DNA from: Sclerotinia nivalis
Taxonomy: Eukaryota > Ascomycota > Leotiomycetes > Helotiales > Sclerotiniaceae
Assembly: GCA_029531795.1 (NCBI GenBank)
Contig: JAPEIS010000001.1
Coordinates: 7,998,001 to 8,062,000 of the forward strand
DNA length: 64,000 nucleotides
Direction of reading: 5' to 3'
Position 1 is the stretch's first letter. The number at the start of each line of letters is the position of its first letter. Shown piece by piece: positions 1-11,414 of the stretch. The notes below the pieces were generated by a model, which was not told the DNA's origin, did no database searches, and was given only the letters and a program-made list of their open reading frames with translations. Made by a program: the position numbers and the translations under genes.

Positions 1-1266
1 CACCAATGACCAAAGTTCGAAAAAAGGCCGTAATTTTTTGCTTCATCGCGTTAACAATCTCGCGATCAAACTTATAGCAAGAGTTAATAAGATGAGACAA
101 CGTAAAGAAGAAAACCGAAAAGGATTCCTTTGGATCTATAAAAAGCTTATCGAATTTGAACAAGATTTCTCTTTCGATATCCATAAAGATATATAATTTG
201 TCCAATTTGGCCAAAAACGAAACAGCAAAATCGAAGCAAATAAGATCGTCAACGAATCTAATGATATCTGTAATACACTTTTGTTGTACTTGATTATCGA
301 GAAAACTAATAGTATAATTAATCTTCTTTTGTTTGGAAACAAAAAGTTGTAAATCGATTATTTAATAGAATTGCAAATTCAATTTCCAGGATTGGTAGTT
401 CTCTTGTCGAATGAGAATATTAGATCTTTTGTTTTTAAAAACGGACGGGTTCTTTTAAGTTTGGTAGAGAGTGATCGGTTTCTAGTTAGTAGTAGTATTA
501 TTGGTGTTCAATTGAGCTTACTTACCGATTAGAATGTGAAGAAGCTCGATGTTTTCCGTTTTGAATTCCTTGATCTTATTTGTTTGAATAGTAATATAAA
601 TAGTTTGAATAATAAAACGATCTTTGATAATAAAGAAAATATAATTCAGATAAACAATTTGTTTGTTAGAACCGACAGCGAGGTTTGGCATTATTGAAAC
701 ATCCAATTCTACTAGGATTTGTATAATAGTAGGTTATTGGCTGAAGACTCGTTGGATTTCGGTACGAATTCCTTCGATAGAAGTAGAAATCGTATTATCA
801 ACAGATGTAGAATTAGAAGTTATTGTAAAAAGAATTATAATTATACAAAGTAATCGATAGAGAATTTGCAATTATACAAAAGCAATCAAAAACAGATACA
901 GAAGCTTGCGAATAAATACGATCGTATAAAAGCAATCAGGGATCAGAAGCTGTACAAAAGCAGATAAGAAATGCGATCGCACAAAAGCAGGCGAGTTACG
1001 ACGGCGCGAAAGCAGTCGGAAACAGACACGGAAGCCTGCAGATGATTTGACAAGGCCAGATCATTTCGTAAAGTGACGGAATCTTTGAAAGGGTAGTATA
1101 AATTATTATGGTGAGGGAAAAGGTATATGTAGGTTTGATCTATTGTTGTATTATGAGGAGGAGAAGAAGGTCAAGAAGGTGACCTGACTATATAGAAGTG
1201 AATGTATGCATGTGTGTCTAAGGCACATATGATTACGTGCAGGTGAAGGGAGATGAACCCGTAACA
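1..1266 (-). mobile_element. Left-truncated Ty3/Gypsy element, 5' LTR and gag region
   Basis: This is the 5' end, read on the minus strand, of a second copy of the retrotransposon at 4,658-11,409. It aligns with 10,144-11,409 at a constant offset of 10,143 bases at both ends, so there is no net insertion or deletion. The differences I read are mainly A/G and C/T transitions, as expected for RIP. It consists of one 163-bp LTR (1,104-1,266) followed by leader and degenerate gag sequence broken by stops. The rest lies outside the window. It is inserted in an older Gypsy element. Confidence 0.85.
1104..1266 (-). repeat. 163-bp LTR (5' LTR of edge element)
   Basis: On the minus strand the repeat begins TGTTACGGGTT and ends CCTCACCATAATA. 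It has the same length, 163 bp, as the copies at 4,658-4,820 and 11,247-11,409. The three differ mostly by transitions. Confidence 0.88.
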
Positions 1267-4200
1267 CAAATGATCTGTTCTAGATTTAAAGGGTTTTAAA
1301 TGATCGATATAAAAGAATCGACGAATAGGTTTATTATTGATTTATCGTAGTTGATAGGATTTCTGATGATTTCCTATAGGACCAATTATTACAAATGGAC
1401 CTCGATAGGCTAGATGAAGTTTCTTTTTAGTAGATACTTCATCATAGAGTATAACCATTTGATCAGGATCGAAAACTGTATAGTTTCGAATACCCATATT
1501 GTGTTTTTCTTTGATTAATGTTTTTTTCTAATCAGATCATTGTAAGATTTCCTATTGAATTAGTTCTTTGTTGTATATAAAATCGAAGACTTTTGATTGA
1601 TGGATCTCTTCTGGAAAGTCTTTATCGAGGTCTATGATATTGAATAAGAAGTTTTAGATTTCAAAATGTTGATTTGAAGGGTATTTGATCTCCAGATATT
1701 CTATAGGCTGATATCCAAAAAGGATCTTGTGAGGAGAATGTCCTAAATAATCAATTTTTTGTATATTGAATGAATTGATTAAGGTTTGAACTTCTATAGG
1801 CCAATTTTCAATTCCTGAATTAATCTTTTTGAAGATTCTTTGAAAGAAATCGTTACCTTTTTCAATCATCCCAAAGGATTTCTTAGTTTTTATAATTATA
1901 GAGATAAGTAGCATTCCGATTTCTTTAATAAACTGTTTAACTACCTTATTTTCGAAATGAGTATCTGGATCATGAAATCCTCCGATTGAAATTCCAAAGG
2001 CATTGAAAATCCAATTTAAGTATCTTATTGTTTCAATGCCTATTGCTTCAATTGTTGAAAAAGCCCAAATATAGTGTGAAAAGTAATCGATTATAAGAAG
2101 GATATAAGAAAAATAAATAAAATCTTTTTTATCGAATATATCATCGTCGAAATCTATTGATTAAGTAGTAATACTAATTTTGATAAATTTCTGAATTACC
2201 GATCAGATTATTTTAAGGATCTCAGCCTTATTGATTAGAATAGATAGAAAAAATTCTATAAAATCGAAACCAATAAGAATTAAAGGACGATCAATTTTAT
2301 AAAGTTTGAGATAGGATATCCTTTGTCGTATACTATACTTGGTATATTTTATACAATCTTGGATATACTGTTTAATATTAGTAATTAATGTTGATCATTA
2401 ATAATTCCTAAGCTTCTTGGTTATGAGTTCTACTATATAATGACCTTCTAAATCATAAACAAAAGCTAATACTTTTGAAATTTCAGATTTGAGGATATAT
2501 CGCTTATTGACCCTACGGAAGGAAAAATATAGCTCGCCCTCGAATATATAAAAGTTCTTGATATACCTAAGAAAGACTGTTTTCTCTAATTTGGAAAAAT
2601 CTTCAAAAAGAGTTTGAATTGTTATATAAGTATATATAGAAAAATATTATAGATCCTTATTATATTTGCTTGTAATTGGATTATATTGAATATTATTAAA
2701 GATAACTATAAGATGATTAGTAATTATTGATTCTTCTAATGATAATATAGAAAATATATTTTGATCTTTGAGATCTAATTGTTTTTGTAAATGTTGGGCT
2801 TCTCGAAGGTAAAGAAGTTCTTTGTAGTTTCCAATACTATTTTTCCAAATCTATTTGGGATTGTTTATATTATATTATAATTCTCTTAAAGAATCTAAAA
2901 GATCATTTGATTTGCAATCAGGATCTAGAAAAATAGTACAAGAAAGAGCATCTACAATTTTGTTACGAACTTCCGGGATATGAATAATAATGATATTAAG
3001 AATAGAAAGTTTTATTGTTTAATAAGTATATATATTTCTAATCTGAGAATTGAAAAAAAGGAAATTAGTAAATAACAAATGATTAGTAAAGATTATATAA
3101 TCTTCAATAGATCTGAAATAGTAATGATATTTTCTAATAAATTCAATAATAGCGAATAATTTGTATTTATAAATATTATAATTTCTTTATATTTTGATCA
3201 ACAAAAAGGAATTATATAAAACAGGATATTCTATTAAATATTCAGTTTTCTATTTTGGAGGATAGTATTTTTGAGTAATAAAACATTCTGATATAAAAGT
3301 ATTTGAATTTGTATATATCTGAATTGGAAGAGTATAATCGATATTATAAGAATCAATTATTTCTGAGCATTTCTTTTGTAAAAATTCGAAAGCTAATTGT
3401 TTATAAACTCTCTATTGTTATTCCATTTTATCTGTAAGACAAAAAAGAGGATAAGAAATCTCAGCGAAATTCTTAATACCTTTATAAATCATCTGAATTG
3501 TAACTAGAAAACTTCGAATTCTAATTTGATTAATAGAAACCGGAAAATTCTTGATTTTGGTTGTTTTAGCAGGTTTAGTAACTATAATACCGCTAGCTTT
3601 ATAAAGGACTTCTAAAGTCTTTATTTGATTGATAAAGATATATAATTTTTTGAAAGATAGATACAATTGAACAAAATCAAAACAAGGAAGAATATGATTA
3701 ATTAAATTAAAATAAACTTCTTCCGGAGTTGCAAAATCTGAAAAGATATCGTCAATATAGAATTTGATTAATACTAGATTGTTTTCAATATTAGATTCAA
3801 ATATAGAAGGATATTCTTTATTTGTTGAATTATCTTTAAAAGGAGAAATATAATCGAAAACTGTATAGAAAAGTTCAAATATAGAAAAACAAGTAATTTG
3901 AGTATCTTATAAAACTTTGATAAATTATATCTGAATTGAATCTCCTATAGAAAAAGCGAAATAGTAACGATCTTCTAAATGAAGAGGTATACTTCAATAA
4001 GTATATTTCAAATCGAATTGTAGATATACCTTATAATTAGAATGAAAAAGAAACTCGTGAATATCTTGAAATAAAGTACAATAATTGTTTAGTATCTGTT
4101 CTATAATTTTCGAATAATCGAAAATTATATGTCTTTCAGAATCAGATTTATAAGAAAGAAGATTTTTGGGATATTCAACATCTGGTTTATCAATTATTAA

Positions 4201-4652
4201 AGGTATTGCTGATTAATCAGAAAGTTTGCTGTTGGTTATTATAGTATATTTATATATACGGTATTTATATCTTTCAGATATAATTTTATTAAACCAAAAT
4301 ATCTATTGAGGATTGCATCTAAGTCTTTTTCTATTTTTATAAAGAAAAGTATCTGATTTGAATTGTATTCGATGAATATAAAAAGAAATAAAAGGAATAT
4401 AAGCTAATTCTATAACATTTAAATCCCTGTAGATATAAAGAAGTCGAATAACTTTTAATCGAAGTTTATCTATTATTAAAAGATTTATATCGATTTTATT
4501 ATTCTGAAATTATTCATTTATGATATCTATTGAATCTATAAATATTTCTTAAGGAATCGGTCTTTTATTTGTAGGATATATATATATTTTTGGAGGGTCC
4601 GATTGAAAGGTAAAAGCTTGATTGATCGAAATATATTGATCTTTTCTTTGAG
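1267..4652 (-). mobile_element. Older Ty3/Gypsy element, RT-RNase H-integrase part
   Basis: Degenerate pol sequence of a different Gypsy family, read right to left. An RT/RNase H connection segment lies at 3,418-3,666, with remnants such as RIRSFLV and FAEISYPL. An integrase core lies around 1,650-2,100, with HDPDTHFENKVVKQF resembling the DNG-THF region and YLGHSPHKILFG further on. An integrase GPY/F module (LAYRGPFVI) lies near 1,400, and the coding sequence fades out at about 1,270. Stops and AT-rich codons break it throughout. Its 5' half continues at 11,415 after removal of the inner element. Confidence 0.75.
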
Positions 4653-4657
4653 GAAGT
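4653..4657. repeat. Target-site duplication, left copy (GAAGT)
   Basis: GAAGT directly abuts the end of the LTR at 4,658. The same five bases abut the other LTR at 11,410-11,414. This is the expected 5-bp duplication from Gypsy integrase. Confidence 0.8.
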
Positions 4658-4820
4658 TATCACGGTGAGGGAAAAGGTATGTGTAGGTTTGATCTATTGT
4701 TGTACTACGAGGAGGAGAAGAAGGTCAAGGAGGTGATCTGACTATATAGAAGTGAGTGTATGCATGTATGCCTAAAGTATATATGATCATGTGCAGATGA
4801 AGGGAGATGAATCTATAACA
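4658..4820 (-). repeat. 163-bp LTR (3' LTR of inner element)
   Basis: It is identical in length and alignable along its whole length with the LTR at 11,247-11,409. On the minus strand it starts TGTTATAGATT and ends CCTCACCGTGATA. The start is TG, but the end is TA rather than the canonical CA in all three copies. Confidence 0.88.
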
Positions 4821-5099
4821 GTACTTCCTTTTCAAGAAACCTATTTGATTTCAAATGGGTATTAAAAAATAAAGAAAAATAAAGAAAAAAAAATATAGAT
4901 TTCTTTTCTCAATTAAATCTTTGAACAAAAATGTATAATATCCTTTAATGATGTTATATCCTTTATTGTTATAATATATAATATACCTTTAAGTGAAACG
5001 AACAATTTTGATGTGAGTGGATCTTTGTAGAGTAGGTGTAGCAATTGCATTGTGTGATTCCGATTGCAAATTCTGTGGTTTTGGTTGCAATATAGTAGC

Positions 5100-8000
5100 G
5101 TTGGGGTGCTTTAGGATCCAAGCTGGTGGTTTTGGTTTCTTTAGATGAAGGTAATGATATTCGATAAGAATCTTCTCGTTACTCTTTAAATCATTAATTG
5201 GTTGTTAAGTTGATATGTAGTATCTTCATTTGATCAAATAATGATAGCCATCCTTATTGTGATTATCTAGAATTCCTTCAAATATTCATTTCTGAATAGG
5301 TTTATCCTTATTGTTGTCCTGCTCCAAAATTCTATTCTGTATAGTTAGGGATTTTGACTTGTTAATCGTTGTTTGAGTCGGGAAGTGAGGATTAGTATAA
5401 GCTAAAAGTAAAAGAGAATGATAGAAAACAGAGAAGATTTTAATGTTCTCAAATAATTGAACAAGACAAGTACGAGGATAAACTTTGATAATCTTGTAAG
5501 GATTGATTTATTTATCATTCAGTTTTTTTGTTTTGCGTGAAGTCTTTATATTCTTGGTATTGACAAAGATTTTCTGGCCAGCTGTATAGCGAGGTAAGTC
5601 AGAATGGTGATGGTTAGTATAGTTCTTATAAATAGCAATTGTTTATTGTGCAAGAGTACAAAGTTGCTTCAAGATATGTTTTATGTAATCTGCGGTCCTA
5701 TTATCTTTAAAGAATTCCTGTTTTTGTATTAGAGTTATATCCAGTGGATAAGGTTTATTAGGCTTAATATTTAGGTATGGATTAAAGTTGTAATTGGCGA
5801 AGAAATGTGAGCAACCAGTTGTTTCAGAAACCAAATTATTGGATGTAAATTCGGCTAAGGGTAGTCAATCCAATTAATCGTTTTGATGATAGTTAACAAA
5901 AGCTTGTAAATATTGTTCCAGAATCGAGTTAATACGTTTAGTCTGATTATTTGTTTAAAGATGAAAAGCTGAAGAATGTTTTAAGGTAATTTCCAACTGC
6001 TTCGAGAGTTGTGATTAGAAATCTGATACAAACTGTATTCCCCGATCGGAAATGATATTATCCGGAAGTCCATGAAGTGTATAGATGCGGCTGATAAAAG
6101 CATCGATTAGCTCCTCTATTGTTAGTGTGTGTATATCGATGAAATGTTTCATTTTGGTTAGTTTGTAGATTACTACCAAGATATGTTTATAGGTAGAATT
6201 ATAACGAGTACAATCCGGGAATAGTATAATATAGTCGATTGAGATATCAGATTATGTACGAAAAGGGATAGGCAGCGGTTTCAAAAATCCGGGAGGCGCC
6301 GATTTGGACGATTTGATACAAATACAAAGTTCGCAGGCTTTTATATAGGATGCGATCTTCAAATACATGTTAGGCTATTAGTATATACGAGAGACAAGAT
6401 CGATTGTTTTAGTTCGACCAGGATGGCCGGTAGGATTAGAAGAATAAATTCGATAGATAATTTGGAGTTTGAGTTTATTATCTAGTGAAACCCAAATCTT
6501 ATCCCGATAGTAAATTCTATTATTTTAGATCGAACAATCTTGTATAGCGATCCAGAGGGTTTTACGATGCTCTTTTGGCCATTTAATCATTGATGGATTG
6601 TTAAAAGCAAAGATAAATTGATTTGTGATATCGGATCTAGTATACGTTATATCGATTAAGGCATCAATTGGTTGATCGTGAAATGGTATTATTATCTCCA
6701 CTAATGTCAAATTGATATATCTAATCAAATCCTTATAAAGGTCATCGTCAAAACGGTTTTGAGGAAAGACAATGTGTTCTCGATTCTTTAAACGTTTATT
6801 GTTTGGATCAGAGCAATACAATCAATCTTCATGTTTTCTATTTAGTGTGTCTAATTGAATAACTTTGTTTCTTGATCGATAGACTATACGGAAATTATAT
6901 TGAAACAGAAATTCAGATTATCGTATTTGTTGTTGATTGAGAACTTTTGTAATCATAAAATATTCGAGGTTTTTGTAATCAATGAGAATCTCGAACTTTT
7001 TTTGTAAGCCTTGAAGTTCTGGGTGTTATTTTTTCATTGTCTTGATAATAATGAGTAGTTCTTTGTTATAGATTTCATAATTGTATTCCGCTACTGTATG
7101 TTTAGATGAAAAGTAAGCGATTGAACACAAAACGTTATTATCATCATATTACGAAAGAACTCCTTTTGAAGTCCAATTGGAAGTATCGGTTTCCAAAACA
7201 GTTTTCCGTTTGTAATCAAAGTATACCAAAACCGACGCTATTGTGAAAGCTCTTTTTAAGATGTCAAAAGCCTTTGTATGATCTACAGTCTAATCTCATG
7301 TAATATTCTTCTATAAGAAGTTGTTGAGAAAGTAACAAATCTTTGAAAAATCTTTTATAAAACGTCGATAGAAATTAACGAAACCGAGAAATCGTTATAA
7401 ATCCTTTATACATAAAGGCAATTTCCAAGATATAATAGCTATAACCTTTTCTTGATCCATTTCGATGCTTTCAATTGTAATGATAAAACCCAAATACTTT
7501 GTTTTTATAGTTTCGAATTTGCATTTGTTAATATCAATCTGTAATCCAGCATCCATTAACTTTTGAACTATTTGATGGATATACTCTTTATGCTCTACCG
7601 GATTATTGGAGTAGATTAGGATGTTATCGAGATATGCAGTGTAATACTTATTCAATTCGTCGAAAAGCGTATAATTGATATAATGTTGAAACGATGCAGG
7701 TGTATTGTAGAGACCGAAAGGTATAATCAGAAATTCAAAAAGATCAAAACGAGTAATGAATACAGTTTTCTATTCATCCCTTTCGGCGATTCGCAATTTA
7801 TTGAATGCTGTAATGATATCAAGCTTGATGTAAATTTTTGTATTGTAAAGAGTGTCCAGCGTTTCACGAACGATGGGTAATGAATAACGATTCTTTATAG
7901 TAATATTATTTAGTCCTCGATAATTTTGACAAATGCGGATCCCTCTTTTCGGCTTGGTAGCCAATAACAAAGGAGAGGCGTATCGCGATCTCGATTCCCG

Positions 8001-10966
8001 AATAAATTTTTTGAAGAGATTATTATCAAGCTATTTATATATCATTACTAATTCTATTAGCGATAAAGGGCAGTTTTTGAAATAAAGTGGCTCTTTATCG
8101 GGTATCAATTCAATTTTGTGATCCCAGATTCGACGAGGCGGTAATTTATCTGTATAACGTGGGAGAAAAGCAGGAAGTTTGTTTTGTAATTATATGGGAA
8201 GCCTTTGTTGTATTTGATTGTCATTAAGGGGAGATTTGCCAGTTAAAAATTTGTCGATATCAGCCTCAGAGACCTTTTGCAAATGAAACGGTTTGTAATA
8301 ATCGTATATAAAATTATGAAATTGTAATAAAGTTTTAGAGAGTATTTCTGTTATATTGTTTTACTCTTGTAAAATCGATCGAAAATCCCCTTCTGTGAGT
8401 ATCGGGGACAATGTAGTCTATCGCAGATGATCTTACTCAATAGTTTTCTGTATAGTATTCAATTCATTCTATATCAATTGGATAACCTGAATATTATCTT
8501 ATTGACAAAACGAAATAAAGTTAGAAGCTTGTAATTAACAAATATTATTTATATTTGGATTTGTATCTTTGTAAATAGATATAGAGAGTTCCTCAACAGA
8601 AAACGGGGGTAAACGGTTTTTTGGATTGTGAATAGGTTGATACCGATCTGTAATCTTTAAGATCGATTTTGGATACGAACAATTGGGAATCATCTGTGTT
8701 TGATTATTTGGTTCTCTGTAGTGCTTTGTTCGATAATGATTTATACCAGGTGTCAAACCTTGCTGAAATTTGAGGTCAATAGAAGAATCGTCAGATTGTG
8801 ATATGTAATCTTCATTTGGTATTTCTTCAATAGAAGGTTTTTTATAAGAAATTCTTTTAAAAGTAGAAAGTGTTTGAATAGGTGAATAATCAATATCGTT
8901 CTTTGGACAATCCTCGATATATGGAGAGTGGTATTTATAAATTGTGTATTTAGCTTTTATATCAGAATCGATAAGGAATTTATTTAAAGATTCGATAATA
9001 TCAATGATCTATTGTAGAGTAATTTTTGTTAAATCCTTTTGTTCCTTGATTGGAAATGGGATTGTTGATATAATAATTGGCTCTGAATTATAATGTGCCA
9101 AGCAATTGGAAGCGTAATAGTTTGAAAAGAATATTAAATTCATTTCCGTTTAGTTGATAGTAGAATTGTAATATTGTAATTATAATAAGCCAAAGATTAA
9201 TAATGTTTTTAATGAAAACTGGGTAATATAAAAGGATCAATATTTATAGTGATCTTTTATAGCGATTTCCATTACAAAATATTCTGTAATTTTATTGGCG
9301 ACCTTTCCATCAGCAAATCGGAGTTCGCAAGGGTAAGGTAAGAGTTGTATTTCAATATTGTATTTGAAAGTAAAAGAATGATTAGCAAAAGCTTCTCCAG
9401 AATATCCATTATCAATGAAATTTGTAATAGTAAAAGGATTTTCATATATAGGGAATATAATAGTTTTAATAAATAGGGATTTGCTATTTATAAAGTTGAA
9501 TTGCAATAGCTTATATTTATCCATTTCTCGATTTACTATCTTATCCTTAGTATTTCTTTACGAGTGATTTTTCGTAAAGATTAATCTTTTTTTTGTTCGG
9601 GACTTTCCTTGATTGAACTGAGTATAGAGATAATCTTCTTTGGTTCGATATAGCTTTGCCATTGTGCTTAATTCAAATGCTGTTGGCTTTGTACCCAATT
9701 ACTAATATATCCTTTTCGAAATCCATTACGATTATTATTAAATCTATTAATGTTTCGAAAAGCCGGAACAGTAGTATATTGATCGGGGGCCGGATTAATT
9801 GAAGTAACAGTATTGTAGTTGGAAAAGGTATTAATAGAAGTTTGTTTATTAGAAAAAAGATTACTATTGATATTATAAATAGTATAACAATCAATCTGAA
9901 GATGATTGATCCTATTATAACAATTACAAGAAACTATAGGATTAAACTTCTTTTTCTTATTTTGCGGATCCTTTTTTTGTTGTTCTTTTTGTTTTATTGT
10001 ATCGAGGTTTATAGGATCATTATCAGCAATAGGTGCTTTACCAGAATTTTTGTTATAATATTCAGCGTTACGAAGATTCTGATTCTAAGTAGAGAATTTC
10101 TTTTGCCAATTATCAATATCATCGGTTGCGTAGGGGTTCGAGTTATTAATGATCAAAGTTCGAAGGGGGGCTGTAACCTTTTGCTTCATCGTATTAACAA
10201 TCTCGCGATCAGATTTGTAGCAAGAGTTAACAAGATGAGATAACGTAGAGAAGAAAGCTGAAAAGGATTCCTTTAGACCTATAGAAAGCTTATCGAATTT
10301 GAATGAGGTTTCTTTTTCGATATTTACAGAGATATATAATTTATTCAATTTGGTCAAAAACGAAACAGCAGAATCGAAGCAAATGGGATTGTTAACGAAT
10401 CTAGTGATATTTGTAATACACTTTTGTTGTACTTAACCATCAAGAAGATTAATAGTATAGCTAATCTTCTTTTATTTGGAGGCAAAAAGTTGTGAGTCGA
10501 TTATTCAACAGAATTGCAAACCCAATTTCCAGGATTGGTAATCTTTTTGTCGGACGAGAATATTAGATCTTTCGTTTTTAAAAACAAATAGGTTCTTCTG
10601 AGTTTGGCAGGGAATGGTCGGTTTCTAGTTAATAATAATACCACTAGTGTTTAGTTGAGCTTACTTACCGGTTAAAGTGCGAAGAAACTCGACGTTTTCT
10701 GTTTTGAATTCCTCGATCTTATTTGTTTGAGTAGCGATATAAATAGCTTGAATAGTAAAACGATCTTCGATGATAAAGAAAATATGATTCAGATAAACAA
10801 TTTGTTCGTTAGGATTGGCAACAAGATTTGGCATCACTGGAGCATTCAATTCTATTAGGATTTGTGTAATAGTAGGCCATTGGTCGAAGACTCGTTGGAT
10901 TTCGGTACGAATTCCTTCGATAGAAGTAGGAATTGCATTATTAATAGATGTAGAACCAGAAGTCAT
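5100..10966 (-). pseudogene. Degenerate gag-pol of the inner Gypsy element
   Basis: Read on the minus strand. Gag begins at the ATG at 10,966 (MTSGSTSINN) and runs past 10,085. A degenerate zinc knuckle (CNCYNRINHLQIDC) lies near 9,883-9,940. A retropepsin-like motif FIDNGYSGEAF is at about 9,400-9,430. Reverse transcriptase segments span about 7,400-8,000, with the active site now YLDN at 7,623-7,634. Integrase H2C2 and core segments, including SDRGIQFVSD, lie at 5,640-6,820. A chromodomain-like segment (GILDNHNKDG, YHYLIK) lies at about 5,185-5,300 with stops at likely tryptophan positions. No intact protein can be made. Confidence 0.82.
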
Positions 10967-11246
10967 TGTAAAAAGAATTACGATTGTATAAAGTAATCGA
11001 TAGGGAATTTGCAATTGTACAAAAGCAATCAAAAACAGATACAGAAGTTTGCGAATAAATACGATCGTACAAAAGCAATCAGGAATCAGAAGCTGCACAA
11101 AAGTAGATAAAAAACACGACCGTACAAAAGCAAACGAATTACAATGGTGCGAAAGCAATCGGAAACAGATACAGAAGTCTGCAAATGATTTGGCAAGGCC
11201 AGATTACTTTGTAAAGTGATGGAGCCTTTGAAAGGGTAGTACAAAC

Positions 11247-11409
11247 TATTATGGTGAGGGAAAAGGTATGTGTAAGTTTGATCTATTGTTATACTACAAG
11301 GAGGAGAAGAAGATCAAGGAGGTGACCTGACTATATAGAAGTGAGTGTATACATGTGTGCCTAAGGCACACATGATCACGTGCAGGTGAAGGGAGATAAA
11401 CCCGTAACA
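11247..11409 (-). repeat. 163-bp LTR (5' LTR of inner element)
   Basis: This is the upstream LTR of the minus-strand element. It pairs with 4,658-4,820 and 1,104-1,266. The internal leader begins at 11,246 with GTTTGTACTACCC. I could not recognise a clear tRNA primer-binding site there. Confidence 0.88.
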
Positions 11410-11414
11410 GAAGT
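11410..11414. repeat. Target-site duplication, right copy (GAAGT)
   Basis: It matches 4,653-4,657 and fixes the insertion point of the inner element. Confidence 0.8.

Larger units (their letters stand above)
4658..11409 (-). mobile_element. Full-length Ty3/Gypsy chromodomain retrotransposon (RIP-decayed)
   Basis: A complete 6,752-bp LTR retrotransposon on the minus strand. It is bounded by two 163-bp direct LTRs and a GAAGT target duplication. The internal order is gag, protease, reverse transcriptase, RNase H, integrase, then a chromodomain-like tail, which is the Ty3/Gypsy chromovirus order. No frame stays open for long, and many changes look like G-to-A on the coding strand. It interrupts an older Gypsy element between 4,652 and 11,415. 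Confidence 0.9.

Noticed and set aside
9842..10243. 133-codon plus-strand frame
   Set aside because: It is antisense to the gag zinc-knuckle region; hydrophobic composition comes from reversed Lys/Asn/Glu codons.
10655..10672. GGTAAGT at the end of the first gag segment as an intron donor
   Set aside because: It is present in both copies, but the following gag segment is in the same frame and no acceptor stands out; a RIP stop explains the break.
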